Shown here piece by piece: positions 8,844 to 16,650 of a stretch of DNA of 64,000 nt. Positions within the stretch are counted from its first letter, which is position 1, and the number at the start of each line of letters is the position of its first letter. The stretch covers positions 310,001 through 374,000 of the forward strand of contig NZ_JBLZNC010000003.1 in assembly GCF_048553715.1 (NCBI RefSeq), written 5' to 3'. The notes under the pieces are model-generated. The model ran no database searches, was not told the DNA's origin, and saw nothing but the letters and a program-made list of their open reading frames with translations. Source of the stretch: Sagittula sp048553715 (GTDB lineage: Bacteria > Pseudomonadota > Alphaproteobacteria > Rhodobacterales > Rhodobacteraceae). The position numbers and the translations under genes were made by a program.

Positions 8844-9920
8844 CTATTCCTTCCCAAAATCAAGCCTTTCCAGCAAAAGCTCCAACTTTGCGTCGAGGTC
8901 TTTGCTCTTGCCAGCATTGCGGATCAACTCGCGCTGTCTCGCCAGTGGGATTTGACCATAGCTGGATAATGTCGTCACAACGCTTTCATGGCCAAGATTC
9001 TGGCTAAATGCTTTAAATTCTTCAGGTGTCCGGCACGTGAGGTACGCGTACTCAACGACAGTATTTCGCACCCTGTGAGGGGTGAAATAGGGGAGATCGG
9101 CAGCGGCAAATGCGCGTTTGAATATCTGACGAATAGGCTGGGAGTTGGACCACACTTGGCGCTTGATACCGTCAACAACTGGTCCTTTGTGCGGGTCAAT
9201 CCGCTGTAGAGTTTGAGGGAAAAGCGGATCATCAGCCTGCCACCGGAGATCGTCGCGCAAGTAGCGGACCCATGAAAACAGAGCGTCTTCAATTTCAGGC
9301 CCAAGCGGCAACAAAACGGACTCTATCAGCTTGCTGTTCTTGGTTCGGACGGTCTTGGGGTCTTGGACGATCATCTGCCGGTCGATGTCGACATGGCCTA
9401 GCAGCAAGGAGGCGGCTGCGTTGTCGCGGATACCGGTCATCATGAGAAGAGCGAATACGGCACGATCACGCTGTTCCAGAATGGTCTTCGAAGGCATCGA
9501 TTCCAATGCGCGTTTCAATTGATCCATGGTCGGTGAGGGCTTCGAAGGCGAAGTAGTCGCCGCGCGTATGTCTTTTTCGGAGAGGTTGAAGTAGGCGATG
9601 GCGTTGGTGTCGATCTTGGACTTGAACCCCGGCTGCACCGACAGCCACCGGAAGAACCGTTGCACCGCTTTCAAAGTCGAAAGAACGGTTGAGTTTCCGA
9701 GGCGTTTGCTTTCGTCAGCAGGGGAGGACATTGCCGCCCTGAAGCCTTTCGCCTGATCGCGATTGAAGCGGCCAAAGTCGCAAAAACCAGTGTGCTCCTC
9801 GAAGCGCAGGATCGCCTTTTCTACCCCGCGCACGGTGGCTTCGGACTTTTGATCCGCTTCGCGTAGGAACTCAGCGTAGTCACGCTTGATCCGCTCATTT
9901 TCCGCGTTGAACTTGTCCAT
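8844..9920 (-). CDS. Tyrosine recombinase (second recombinase of the island)
   Basis: This 358-aa protein has a SAM-like N-terminal domain (about residues 10-100) and a tyrosine-recombinase catalytic domain. The catalytic pattern is visible: Arg in MTGIRDNAAAS, His-x-x-Arg in TPHRVRNTVVEYA, His in LGHESVVTTLSSYG, and the Tyr nucleophile in SSYG. I chose the ATG at 9920 because AAGGAG lies 10 bp upstream; a longer start at 9947 has no ribosome site. The start lies inside the end of the preceding HTH gene, in an apparent alpA-like / HTH / recombinase operon. Its substrate is unknown; the tRNA-adjacent integrase is the better candidate for island integration. Confidence 0.85.
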   Translation of the reverse strand: MDKFNAENERIKRDYAEFLREADQKSEATVRGVEKAILRFEEHTGFCDFGRFNRDQAKGFRAAMSSPADESKRLGNSTVLSTLKAVQRFFRWLSVQPGFKSKIDTNAIAYFNLSEKDIRAATTSPSKPSPTMDQLKRALESMPSKTILEQRDRAVFALLMMTGIRDNAAASLLLGHVDIDRQMIVQDPKTVRTKNSKLIESVLLPLGPEIEDALFSWVRYLRDDLRWQADDPLFPQTLQRIDPHKGPVVDGIKRQVWSNSQPIRQIFKRAFAAADLPYFTPHRVRNTVVEYAYLTCRTPEEFKAFSQNLGHESVVTTLSSYGQIPLARQRELIRNAGKSKDLDAKLELLLERLDFGKE

Positions 9921-10401
9921 TTTCGTCTTGCTCCTTTGAGTCACCATCCAAGAGAGGAATGCTGCTCCCCTTTAGGCTTGGCGTCCGCCTTTGGACTGCA
10001 CCGAATGACGCGGTGTATTCTGGCAGTCGTGAAGCGCTTCCTGCTCGGCAGATTTTTCTGCCACACGTGCAGCACACCCCAACCAGACGAACCGTTTTCT
10101 CATTGAGATCGGCAATGTGGACGGAGCCCAGAATTGGCAGGCGTGGTGCACGGCATGAAAGGCAGTACATCTCGTCCGGGCCACACTTTTGCTTCCTGCC
10201 TATGGCACGGACGTCCAGATATCTGCGAAGCTCTGCGCCGTGGATCAGGGTTGGGTTCTGGCCATCAATCGAACCCAACCCGTTCTTGAGCCAACGGCGC
10301 ACAGTGTGAACGTGTACTTCGAGTAGAGTCGCGACTTCGGGCACCGAGTAGGTGCGTCGGATGCGGATGCGCCTACGGTCCGGGTTCTTGGCTCCCGGCA
10401 T
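9895..10401 (-). CDS. Helix-turn-helix protein with a C-terminal cysteine cluster
   Basis: Residues 18-42 read as a MerR/excisionase-type helix-turn-helix (TYSVPEVATLLEVHVHTVRRW). The C-terminal half has CLSC and CCTCGRKIC, a likely zinc-binding cluster. I chose the ATG at 10401 (168 aa), 10 bp after the AlpA-like gene; the longer frame would run through that gene. It overlaps the start of the recombinase gene by 26 bp, which implies translational coupling. A role in controlling or assisting the recombinase is inferred from position. Family identity beyond the HTH is unknown. Confidence 0.65.
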   Translation of the reverse strand: MPGAKNPDRRRIRIRRTYSVPEVATLLEVHVHTVRRWLKNGLGSIDGQNPTLIHGAELRRYLDVRAIGRKQKCGPDEMYCLSCRAPRLPILGSVHIADLNEKTVRLVGVCCTCGRKICRAGSASRLPEYTASFGAVQRRTPSLKGSSIPLLDGDSKEQDENGQVQRGK

Positions 10402-10411
10402 CGTCTCGGCC

Positions 10412-10660
10412 CTAGTCGCTCGCCCGGATTTCCCGACCGCCGGTCCCGGCGAGACGAGGCGCAGCAGCGATCCAGGACTGCAAGTCTTCGAGAAAGTAGA
10501 AGGCGCGACCGCCAAGCAAAACGTACTGCGGGCCTTGGCCTTTCATTGCCCAATCCGCGAGCGTTTTGGGTGAACAGCCAAGGTAACGGGCGGCGTTTTT
10601 GCGGTCCATCCGTCCGTCCGGGTGGACAAATACGCGCTGGGTGTCGGTGTCGATTTTCAT
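10412..10660 (-). CDS. AlpA-like small HTH protein (excisionase/regulator type)
   Basis: The 82-aa protein has the compact winged-helix layout of AlpA and other HTH_17 proteins: RMDRKNAARYLGCSPKTLADW is the DNA-binding part, followed by GPQYVLLGGRAFYFLEDLQSWI. Such proteins act as excision factors or as activators of integrase genes in islands. It heads a minus-strand operon with the HTH and recombinase genes, and faces the RHH-type gene across a palindromic site. Confidence 0.8.
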   Translation of the reverse strand: MKIDTDTQRVFVHPDGRMDRKNAARYLGCSPKTLADWAMKGQGPQYVLLGGRAFYFLEDLQSWIAAAPRLAGTGGREIRASD

Positions 10661-10720
10661 GGTTTGTTTCCTTGCTCAATGGATTTTGCCAGTAGGTACA
10701 AGGAAAGAAGAGCAAGACGT

Positions 10721-10737
10721 GTATTGAAACTCAATAC
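10721..10737. promoter_or_regulatory. Palindromic operator between divergent island regulators
   Basis: GTATTGA-AAC-TCAATAC is a perfect 7+3+7 dyad, 61 bp before the AlpA-like start and 49 bp before the RHH-type start. It is well placed for a regulator (probably the RHH-type protein or the AlpA-like one) to control both promoters, switching between integration and excision programmes. Binding is inferred. Confidence 0.55.
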
Positions 10738-10785
10738 GTAACGTGCAAAATGGATCATGACGGAACGTTTCGACACGAGGACATC

Positions 10786-11325
10786 ATGGCAATCAAGGCT
10801 CCCAAAGGTGCAGGTTCCAAACTGGGAAGGACCGAGACGGTATCGATTCGGCTCGATCCACGCCTGAATTATCTGTGTGAGTTGGCTGCTCGGTCTCAAC
10901 GGCGAACCAAGTCTTCATTCATTGAAGCGACTTTGGCCGAACACATTCAGACGCAGGTCATCAACAAGTGGCGCAACTCGGATTTTGATGAGCCAAGTAC
11001 TTTCGGAGAACGCGCGGATGTACTTTGGCACGTCCGCGAGAGCCAGCGTTTGGTATCACTCGGAATCGTCGCTCCGGAGCTGCTGACCTTCGAAGAGCAA
11101 CACATTTGGGCGCTGATCGAAGAGAATGGGCATTTTTGGCGAGGTCGTTGGCGTGGGGACGAATGGGATTTCGACATCAGTTTGGACGCCATCGTCAGAG
11201 AGCGGGTCGACGAATATTGGGAGGACCTAGTCGCGGTCGCGATGGGGGAAAAGAAGCCACACGTCCTTCCCGGTGTAGGTACGCCGCCATCCAGTAGAGA
11301 CATCGACGACGAGATTCCTTTCTAG
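10786..11325 (+). CDS. Putative ribbon-helix-helix regulator upstream of the integrase
   Basis: I chose the ATG at 10786 (179 aa), which has GAGG 5 bp upstream; the ATG at 10750 has no ribosome site. Residues 15-55 (TVSIRLDPRLNYLCELAAR, then RRTKSSFIEATLAEHI) fit a ribbon-helix-helix DNA-binding domain: a beta strand followed by two helices. The rest is acidic and helical with many Trp residues and is not recognised. The gene ends 12 bp before the integrase, so the two are almost surely co-transcribed. Autoregulation through the upstream dyad is inferred. Confidence 0.7.
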   Translation: MAIKAPKGAGSKLGRTETVSIRLDPRLNYLCELAARSQRRTKSSFIEATLAEHIQTQVINKWRNSDFDEPSTFGERADVLWHVRESQRLVSLGIVAPELLTFEEQHIWALIEENGHFWRGRWRGDEWDFDISLDAIVRERVDEYWEDLVAVAMGEKKPHVLPGVGTPPSSRDIDDEIPF

Positions 11326-11337
11326 AGGTGCATTGAA

Positions 11338-12516
11338 ATGGCTATTCGCTTCTCCAAGCTCACACGTCCTGCGATCCGTTCTCTGAAGTCGGGGACTTCC
11401 ATTTCGGAACACGGGATCACCTTTCGACGGGATGGCAACGGCGACGGCGTCTATTCGGTCAACATCATGGTCGACCGTCGGCGAATTCATCGCGTGATCG
11501 GACGAGAGTCCGAGGGTGTGACGAGGCAGCAGGCGGAGGACTTTATCGCCCAAGCCAGAACTGATGCAAGGCGTCAGCGTTTGGAGTTGCCCGAAGGGCG
11601 TAAGACACAAATGAGCTTTGAAGAAGCCGCAGACCGATATGTTCAGAGGCTTCGGGATAGCGATGGAAAAAACATCGACATCAAAAAGCGTCAACTTAGG
11701 CAACATTTGGTTCCGTTCCTAGCAGCAAAGCCATTGAGTGCGATAGAGTCCTTCGACATTGAGCGCTACAAAAAGGCGCGCCGAACTGCTGGCGCGGCCA
11801 AGGCGACGGTTAATCGGGAATTGGCCACACTATCCCATCTTCTTAACCAAGCGGTTGAATGGAAGTGGATCAAAAGCAAGTCGGTTAAGATTGTTCGCTT
11901 CAAAGAGGACAATCAACGGATCGTCTATCTATCTCATGAGCAATGCGTTGCACTTCTGAAAGCAGCGGCGGCGGATCACAATGAAAACGTACACGCTTTT
12001 GTCATGGTTGGGCTTAACACGGGGATGCGCCACGCGGAAATCCTCGCGATCCGCAGAGAAGACGTCGACATCGCGAAGCGAGTGATCTGGGTTCCGCAGG
12101 CCAAGGCAGGCTCACGCGAACAACCGATCACGCGTGAGTTGGCTGACTATCTAGAGAACAGAATGCGCATGCTTCCTCCCGGTTGCGAATGGGTTTTTCC
12201 TTCTCCAGGAAGCGCCACAGGCCACGTCCACACCATTCGCAAGGCCTTTCGTCGCTCTGCTGAACGCGCTGGGCTGGACCCGGATCAAATTACGCCTCAC
12301 ACGCTTCGCCATACGGCGGTGACGCATCTGGTTCAGGCAGGCGTTGATCTGCCCACAGTCCAGCGCATTTCCGGTCACAAGACGTTGTCCATGGTTGCGC
12401 GCTACGCGCATCAAAGCGGGTCGCACATCGAAGCGGCGATGGATCGGCTGGAAGGACGGGTTAGCGGCACTCACGAAGGCAACATCAGAAAGCTAAAGCC
12501 GAAGAGTTCGGCCTGA
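11338..12516 (+). CDS. int: Island integrase (tyrosine recombinase)
   Basis: The 392-aa protein has an N-terminal arm-binding part, a SAM-like core-binding domain (about 90-175: MSFEEAADRYVQRLRD) and a catalytic domain. Catalytic residues are visible as Arg in NTGMRHAEIL, His-x-x-Arg in TPHTLRHTAVTH, His in ISGHKTLSM and Tyr in VARYAHQ. It is encoded at the island end next to the tRNA-Phe target and points toward it, the usual position of the enzyme that integrates and excises the island. GAGGTG lies upstream of the start. Its stop overlaps the first base of the right-hand ATTACAC pair. Confidence 0.95.
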   Translation: MAIRFSKLTRPAIRSLKSGTSISEHGITFRRDGNGDGVYSVNIMVDRRRIHRVIGRESEGVTRQQAEDFIAQARTDARRQRLELPEGRKTQMSFEEAADRYVQRLRDSDGKNIDIKKRQLRQHLVPFLAAKPLSAIESFDIERYKKARRTAGAAKATVNRELATLSHLLNQAVEWKWIKSKSVKIVRFKEDNQRIVYLSHEQCVALLKAAAADHNENVHAFVMVGLNTGMRHAEILAIRREDVDIAKRVIWVPQAKAGSREQPITRELADYLENRMRMLPPGCEWVFPSPGSATGHVHTIRKAFRRSAERAGLDPDQITPHTLRHTAVTHLVQAGVDLPTVQRISGHKTLSMVARYAHQSGSHIEAAMDRLEGRVSGTHEGNIRKLKPKSSA

Positions 12517-12533
12517 TTACACAAGAATTACAC
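12516..12533 (+). repeat. ATTACAC x2, 11-bp period: candidate right arm-type integrase sites
   Basis: Copies at 12516-12522 and 12527-12533 start at the last base of the integrase stop codon. The same motif and spacing occur at 1024-1041. Both pairs have the same orientation in the window. Confidence 0.55.
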
Positions 12534-12580
12534 GTGCGTTTAAGTGTACTGCGCCGGATGGAGGCTAAGTTACTGATTTT

Positions 12581-12628
12581 AATGGTGCCCGGGGGCGGAA
12601 TCGAACCACCGACACGAGGATTTTCAAT
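12581..12628. repeat. Right attachment repeat (48 bp, inside tRNA-Phe)
   Basis: This is the copy of the island-bounding repeat that lies within the functional tRNA-Phe gene. It begins two bases beyond the CCA end and extends into the anticodon loop region. Identity with 848-895 is complete by eye. Confidence 0.9.
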
Positions 12629-12657
12629 CCACTGCTCTACCCCTGAGCTACCCGGGC
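12583..12657 (-). tRNA. tRNA-Phe (anticodon GAA)
   Basis: The reverse complement folds as a 75-nt tRNA with acceptor stem GCCCGGG/CCCGGGC, discriminator A, an encoded CCA end, T-arm GGTTCGATTCC, and anticodon loop TTGAAAA giving anticodon GAA. It is the insertion target of the island, whose right repeat restores its 3' part. Confidence 0.97.
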
Positions 12658-12798
12658 ACTGGGTGGGGGGCGCTGCGCTGCCCCTCGGGTGGAGGCGGAA
12701 TAACCGAGCCACAAAGTGGTGGCAAGCGCAAAATGTCACTTTTTTCACTTTCTTCTTCCACGCTTTCCAGAAGCTGCGGATCGGGCTAAGTCTCGGCC

Positions 12799-13866
12799 AT
12801 GACAATTGCTCCTAAAACATTGCCAGACCTGCTGAAACACGGCTTTGACACCGTGATTGATGTGCGCAGTCCGGCGGAATTTGCCGAGGACCATGTGCCC
12901 GGCGCGATCAATCTGCCGGTTCTCGACAATGAGGAACGCGCGCGGGTGGGGACGATCTACAAACAGGACAGCCCCTTTAAGGCCCGCAAGCTGGGGGCGG
13001 CGCTGGTGTTCCAGAATGCCGCGCGCCATGTGGCGGGGCCTTTGGCTGCGCATGACGGCAAATGGCGGCCGCTGGTCTACTGTTGGCGGGGCGGGCAGCG
13101 GTCGGGGACCTTTGCCTGGATGCTGGGTGAGATCGGCTGGCGGTCAGATGTGGTGCAGGGCGGCTATCGCACCTTTCGCCGCCTGGTGAAGGATTACCTG
13201 TACGACGCGCCCTTGCCACATAAGCTGGTACAGCTGGGCGGCTATACCGGCACGGCCAAGACAGACCTGTTGGCGCGTCTGCGGGCGCGTGATGTGCAGG
13301 TCGTGGATCTGGAGGCCTTGGCGCGCCATCGCGGGTCTTTGTTGGGGGATCTGCCCGGGGGGCAGCCCAGTCAGAAAGCGTTTGAGACCGCCTTGGCGGC
13401 GGCCTTTGTGGCGCTGGACCCCGCGCGCCCGGTGGTGGTCGAGGCCGAGAGCGCCAAGATCGGGGGGATCAACCTGCCACCGTCTTTGTGGGCCGCGATG
13501 AAGCAGGCCCCGTGGATCGAAGTGCAGGCGCCGGTGGCGGTGCGCGCGACTTATCTGGCAGAGGCTTACGCAGATATTCTGGCGGACCCGGAGCGCTTGG
13601 CCGACCGGCTGTCGCCGCTGCGCTTCCATCGCGGGCATGCCTTGGTGGACCATTGGGATACGCTCAGCCGCGAGGGGGAGAAGGTGGCGCTTTGCGCGTC
13701 TTTGGCCGAGGATCACTACGATCCGGCCTATCGCAAGGCGATGAAGGCGATGCAGCCGGAGGTGATGGCGCGGTTCGAGACACAGACGCTGGACGCGCCC
13801 GCGCTGGATGCGTTGGCCGACAGGATTGCGGCGCAGCTTCAGGCCAGCGTGACGGGCGGGGTCTGA
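12799..13866 (+). CDS. selU: tRNA 2-selenouridine synthase
   Basis: The 355-aa enzyme (SelU/MnmH) replaces sulfur by selenium at the wobble uridine of certain tRNAs, via a geranylated intermediate, using selenophosphate. The N-terminal rhodanese domain (about 1-130) has DVRSPAEFAEDHVPGAINLP and the catalytic loop YCWRGGQRSG. The C-terminal P-loop domain has GGYTGTAKTDLL. It converges on the selD fusion gene and their 3' ends overlap by 28 bp, so the selenium donor and its user sit together. No selA or selB is in the window. Confidence 0.93.
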   Translation: MTIAPKTLPDLLKHGFDTVIDVRSPAEFAEDHVPGAINLPVLDNEERARVGTIYKQDSPFKARKLGAALVFQNAARHVAGPLAAHDGKWRPLVYCWRGGQRSGTFAWMLGEIGWRSDVVQGGYRTFRRLVKDYLYDAPLPHKLVQLGGYTGTAKTDLLARLRARDVQVVDLEALARHRGSLLGDLPGGQPSQKAFETALAAAFVALDPARPVVVEAESAKIGGINLPPSLWAAMKQAPWIEVQAPVAVRATYLAEAYADILADPERLADRLSPLRFHRGHALVDHWDTLSREGEKVALCASLAEDHYDPAYRKAMKAMQPEVMARFETQTLDAPALDALADRIAAQLQASVTGGV

Positions 13867-15974
13867 TCTGCGGCGGCAGTGATCTCGCCGATCTCGGCGG
13901 CATGGTAGCCTGCGGCGCGCAGCCGTTGCAGGGTGGCGCCATCGTCGGCGGGCAGGGCGGCCAGCAGCCCACCGGCGGTTTGCGGATCCAGCATCAGATC
14001 AAAGCGCGCGCCTGCGGGCAGGTCGGGCATGATCTGGCGATTGGCGGGATAGAGCGAGGAACGTATGCCCGCCTGCGCCAGTGCCTCTGCCCCTTGCATG
14101 AGCGGCACCGCATCGACGCGCAGACGCGCGGCGACACCGGACGTCACGCAGATGTTGCGCAGGTGTCCCAACAGGCCAAAGCCGGTCACATCGGTCATGG
14201 CATGGGCGTGCGATAGCAGTTCCGCGGCGGCTTGCTGGGATTGGGTCATCAGGGCCAGCGCGGCGGCGATATCCTGACCGTCGGCTGCGCCCTGCATCTC
14301 GGCGGCCATCAGAACGCCGGAGCCGATGGGCTTTGTCAGGATCAAACGGTCGCCGGACTGGGCCCCTGCAAGCGTGATCGGCGCGGCGGGGGCCCTGCCC
14401 AGAATGGTGAAACCGATGGTCAGTTCTGCCCCCTGGGAGCTGTGCCCGCCGACAATATCTGCGCCAGCGGCTGTCATCACCTTGCGCGCGGCGCGCATGA
14501 TTTCGTCCAGTTGACGGGCGGCGATCCGGTCGGAGGCGCGGGGGATGACAACATTGGCGGTGGCCGCAAAGGGCTGTGCGCCCATGGCCCAGATGTCGCC
14601 AAGCGCATGATGCGCCGCCAGTTCGGTCATCACGGTCGCGTCGTTTACCATGCCGCGCAGATGATCGGTCGAGATCACGATCTCCTTGCCACCAAGGGGG
14701 ACGATGGCGGCGTCGTCGCCGGGTGTCTGGCTTTGCAGCGCTTGTAGCAGCGCGGGCTGTCCGACTTTGGCACCGCAGCCGCCACACAGCGGTTTACCCT
14801 GCATCAGCTCATCAAGCCCTGCGGCGTGGGCGGTGGGAAGGTCCGGCGTCTTCATCTTGGGGAGGTCACGGAACTGATTCATAAAGGTCTGATCGATATG
14901 GTTTTTCCATTTCCAGACCCAAGCGCCGGAAAAGGCCATCCCGAACCTGTCACCAAGCGCGGACTTGCCGCCAAGTGAGACCAGTTTGAGATAATCCGAT
15001 TGCGGTTTGTACCGTCGCTGCGGGGGGGTGTCGGCCAGGCGCGCGCGCAGGTTTTCGTAAAGCGTCGGCGCTTGGCGCACCGCATAGACCCCGGCCTTGG
15101 GGCGGGGGGCGTGGACCATGTGCGCGCAATCGCCTACGGCAAAAATGCCCTGAATCGGGGTTTCCAGTGTTGGGCCAACCTCGACAAAGCCATTATGCAA
15201 GGGCAGGCCGCTGGTTTTGAGCCAGTCATGCGGTTTGGCCCCGGCTGCGCCACAGGTGAAATGGGCAGGGATGTCGCCCTGATCGGTGACAATATGGGTG
15301 GCGGTGATGGCCGTGACCGCGTGATGTTCGTGCAGTGTGATGCCGGCCTGCTGGAGCGCCCCGCGGATGCGGTGCGCCGCGCGTTCGGGCAGGGCGTCCA
15401 GAATGGCGTTGCGGTCGATCAGGTGCACGTCTGTCGGGATGCTCCGGCTGCGGCGCGCATGGGCAAAGGCCATCGCGATCTCTGCGCCCGCGACGCCGCC
15501 GCCGATGATCCCGATTGAGGTTACGGAGCTGTCGTTGAGCGCGGCGCGCCACTTTTCCGCAAAGGGGCCAAGCGGTTTTGCCGCGACCGCATGTTCGGCA
15601 AATCCGGAAATCTGAGGCATCTCGGAGGTGATGCCCACGTCGATAGAGGCCACGTCGAATTCGATGTAACGCCCTGATTGCAAGTGGATCTTTCGCTGGG
15701 CGCTATCGATGGCGGTGGCTGCGTCGATGATGATCCGCGCCTTCGCGTAGCGGGCAAGTTTGACCAGATCGATGTCCAGATCCGCACGGGCGTAATGGCC
15801 CGCGAGATGTCCGGGAAGCATGCCGGAATATGGCGCTGCCGCAGACGGGTTGATGACCGTGACCCGCGTTCCGGGCAGCGGATTCATCCCCCATTTTTTC
15901 AGGATCAAGGCATGCGTATGCCCCCCGCCGACAAGGACCAGATCACGGGTGGCGGGAAAGGCTCCGTCCTGCAT
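13839..15974 (-). CDS. selD: Selenide, water dikinase fused to an FAD-dependent oxidoreductase
   Basis: The first ~360 of 711 residues form an NADH-dehydrogenase-like FAD/NAD(P) module: VLVGGGHTHALIL at the N-terminus, a second Rossmann motif IGIIGGGVAGAEIA, and VGDCAHM near the end. The rest is SelD, which makes selenophosphate from selenide and ATP. It begins near LCGGCGAKVGQ, which holds the catalytic Cys and Lys, and contains GDDAAI and GGHSSQGAEL. The catalytic position is Cys, not selenocysteine. Such fusions are known; the oxidoreductase part is thought to help supply reduced selenium. It pairs with selU, its likely user. Confidence 0.93.
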   Translation of the reverse strand: MQDGAFPATRDLVLVGGGHTHALILKKWGMNPLPGTRVTVINPSAAAPYSGMLPGHLAGHYARADLDIDLVKLARYAKARIIIDAATAIDSAQRKIHLQSGRYIEFDVASIDVGITSEMPQISGFAEHAVAAKPLGPFAEKWRAALNDSSVTSIGIIGGGVAGAEIAMAFAHARRSRSIPTDVHLIDRNAILDALPERAAHRIRGALQQAGITLHEHHAVTAITATHIVTDQGDIPAHFTCGAAGAKPHDWLKTSGLPLHNGFVEVGPTLETPIQGIFAVGDCAHMVHAPRPKAGVYAVRQAPTLYENLRARLADTPPQRRYKPQSDYLKLVSLGGKSALGDRFGMAFSGAWVWKWKNHIDQTFMNQFRDLPKMKTPDLPTAHAAGLDELMQGKPLCGGCGAKVGQPALLQALQSQTPGDDAAIVPLGGKEIVISTDHLRGMVNDATVMTELAAHHALGDIWAMGAQPFAATANVVIPRASDRIAARQLDEIMRAARKVMTAAGADIVGGHSSQGAELTIGFTILGRAPAAPITLAGAQSGDRLILTKPIGSGVLMAAEMQGAADGQDIAAALALMTQSQQAAAELLSHAHAMTDVTGFGLLGHLRNICVTSGVAARLRVDAVPLMQGAEALAQAGIRSSLYPANRQIMPDLPAGARFDLMLDPQTAGGLLAALPADDGATLQRLRAAGYHAAEIGEITAAADQTPPVTLA

Positions 15975-16113
15975 ATTTGCGCATCCTTAGCTGGCAGCGC
16001 GGTCGCGCTGGCCGAAGTTTCCCGATGCATACACCAACCCCATGGGGGCTTCATCCTACCTTTGCTGACAAATCTGTTAACCGTGTTGCAGGGGAGGCAT
16101 CGCTCCAAAGCAT

Positions 16114-16650
16114 TCAGAACAGGACAATATCTTCGGCGGCCTTTGGGCGCTGCGGCAGTTTGGGTTTCTCGACCGGGATCGGATCAACCTCGCCGGTGAC
16201 CATAAGCTGTCTTACACGGCCGGTTGTGGGCCAGAACCTGATGCGGCGGGCCGACGTGCCCCCGGTGCTTTCGGACACGACTGGAATGTCCTCCATCGCG
16301 AGGAATTCATGGGCAAACTTGGCGTTCGACGACCCGATGTCGCGCAAGTTCCCCATCATGCTGGCCCCGCCAAACATTTTTGCCTGCAGACGCGATCGTT
16401 CGGCACCCTGTTTTAGCATGCCGTTGATCAAAAGTTCCATCGCATATGCCCCGTAGCGCACGTTCTCCCCGGCGGCGCCGTCCCGACTGGGCAGTAGGAA
16501 GTGATTGATCCCACCGATTTTGCGTTCTGTGTCGAACATGCAAACCGCGATACAGGAGCCCAGAACCGTGGTGAGCACTTCATCAGGGTCTTCTGAAATG
16601 GCGTAATCGCCTTGGATCACGTTGACCAAACGCTCTGTTCCCGTGTTCAT
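16114..16650 (-). CDS. cheD: Chemoreceptor glutamine deamidase CheD
   Basis: CheD deamidates specific glutamines of chemoreceptors and helps tune CheA activity. The start at 16650 (178 aa) has AAGGAG 9 bp upstream and overlaps the cheB stop by 4 bp; the longer open frame is not used. The deamidase motif is visible: TTVLGSCIAVCMFD with the catalytic Cys and GGINHFLLPSRDG with the His. The conserved FGGASMM also follows. It is the last gene of the chemotaxis operon. Confidence 0.95.
   Translation of the reverse strand: MNTGTERLVNVIQGDYAISEDPDEVLTTVLGSCIAVCMFDTERKIGGINHFLLPSRDGAAGENVRYGAYAMELLINGMLKQGAERSRLQAKMFGGASMMGNLRDIGSSNAKFAHEFLAMEDIPVVSESTGGTSARRIRFWPTTGRVRQLMVTGEVDPIPVEKPKLPQRPKAAEDIVLF

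Larger units (their letters stand above)
848..12628. mobile_element. Integrative genomic island inserted in the 3' end of tRNA-Phe
   Basis: A perfect 48-bp direct repeat (848-895, 12581-12628) bounds the segment. The right copy lies in an intact tRNA-Phe gene and the left copy is only its 3' part. A tyrosine integrase gene (11338-12516) ends 64 bp from the right repeat, the usual layout of tRNA-targeting islands. Paired ATTACAC motifs flank both inner ends. The cargo is a type ISP restriction-modification cassette with two accessory genes, a second recombinase, an AlpA-like protein, an HTH protein and an RHH-type regulator. Genes to the right are ordinary chromosomal genes. No conjugation or replication gene is visible, so the element is probably integrative and not self-transmissible. 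Confidence 0.9.
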
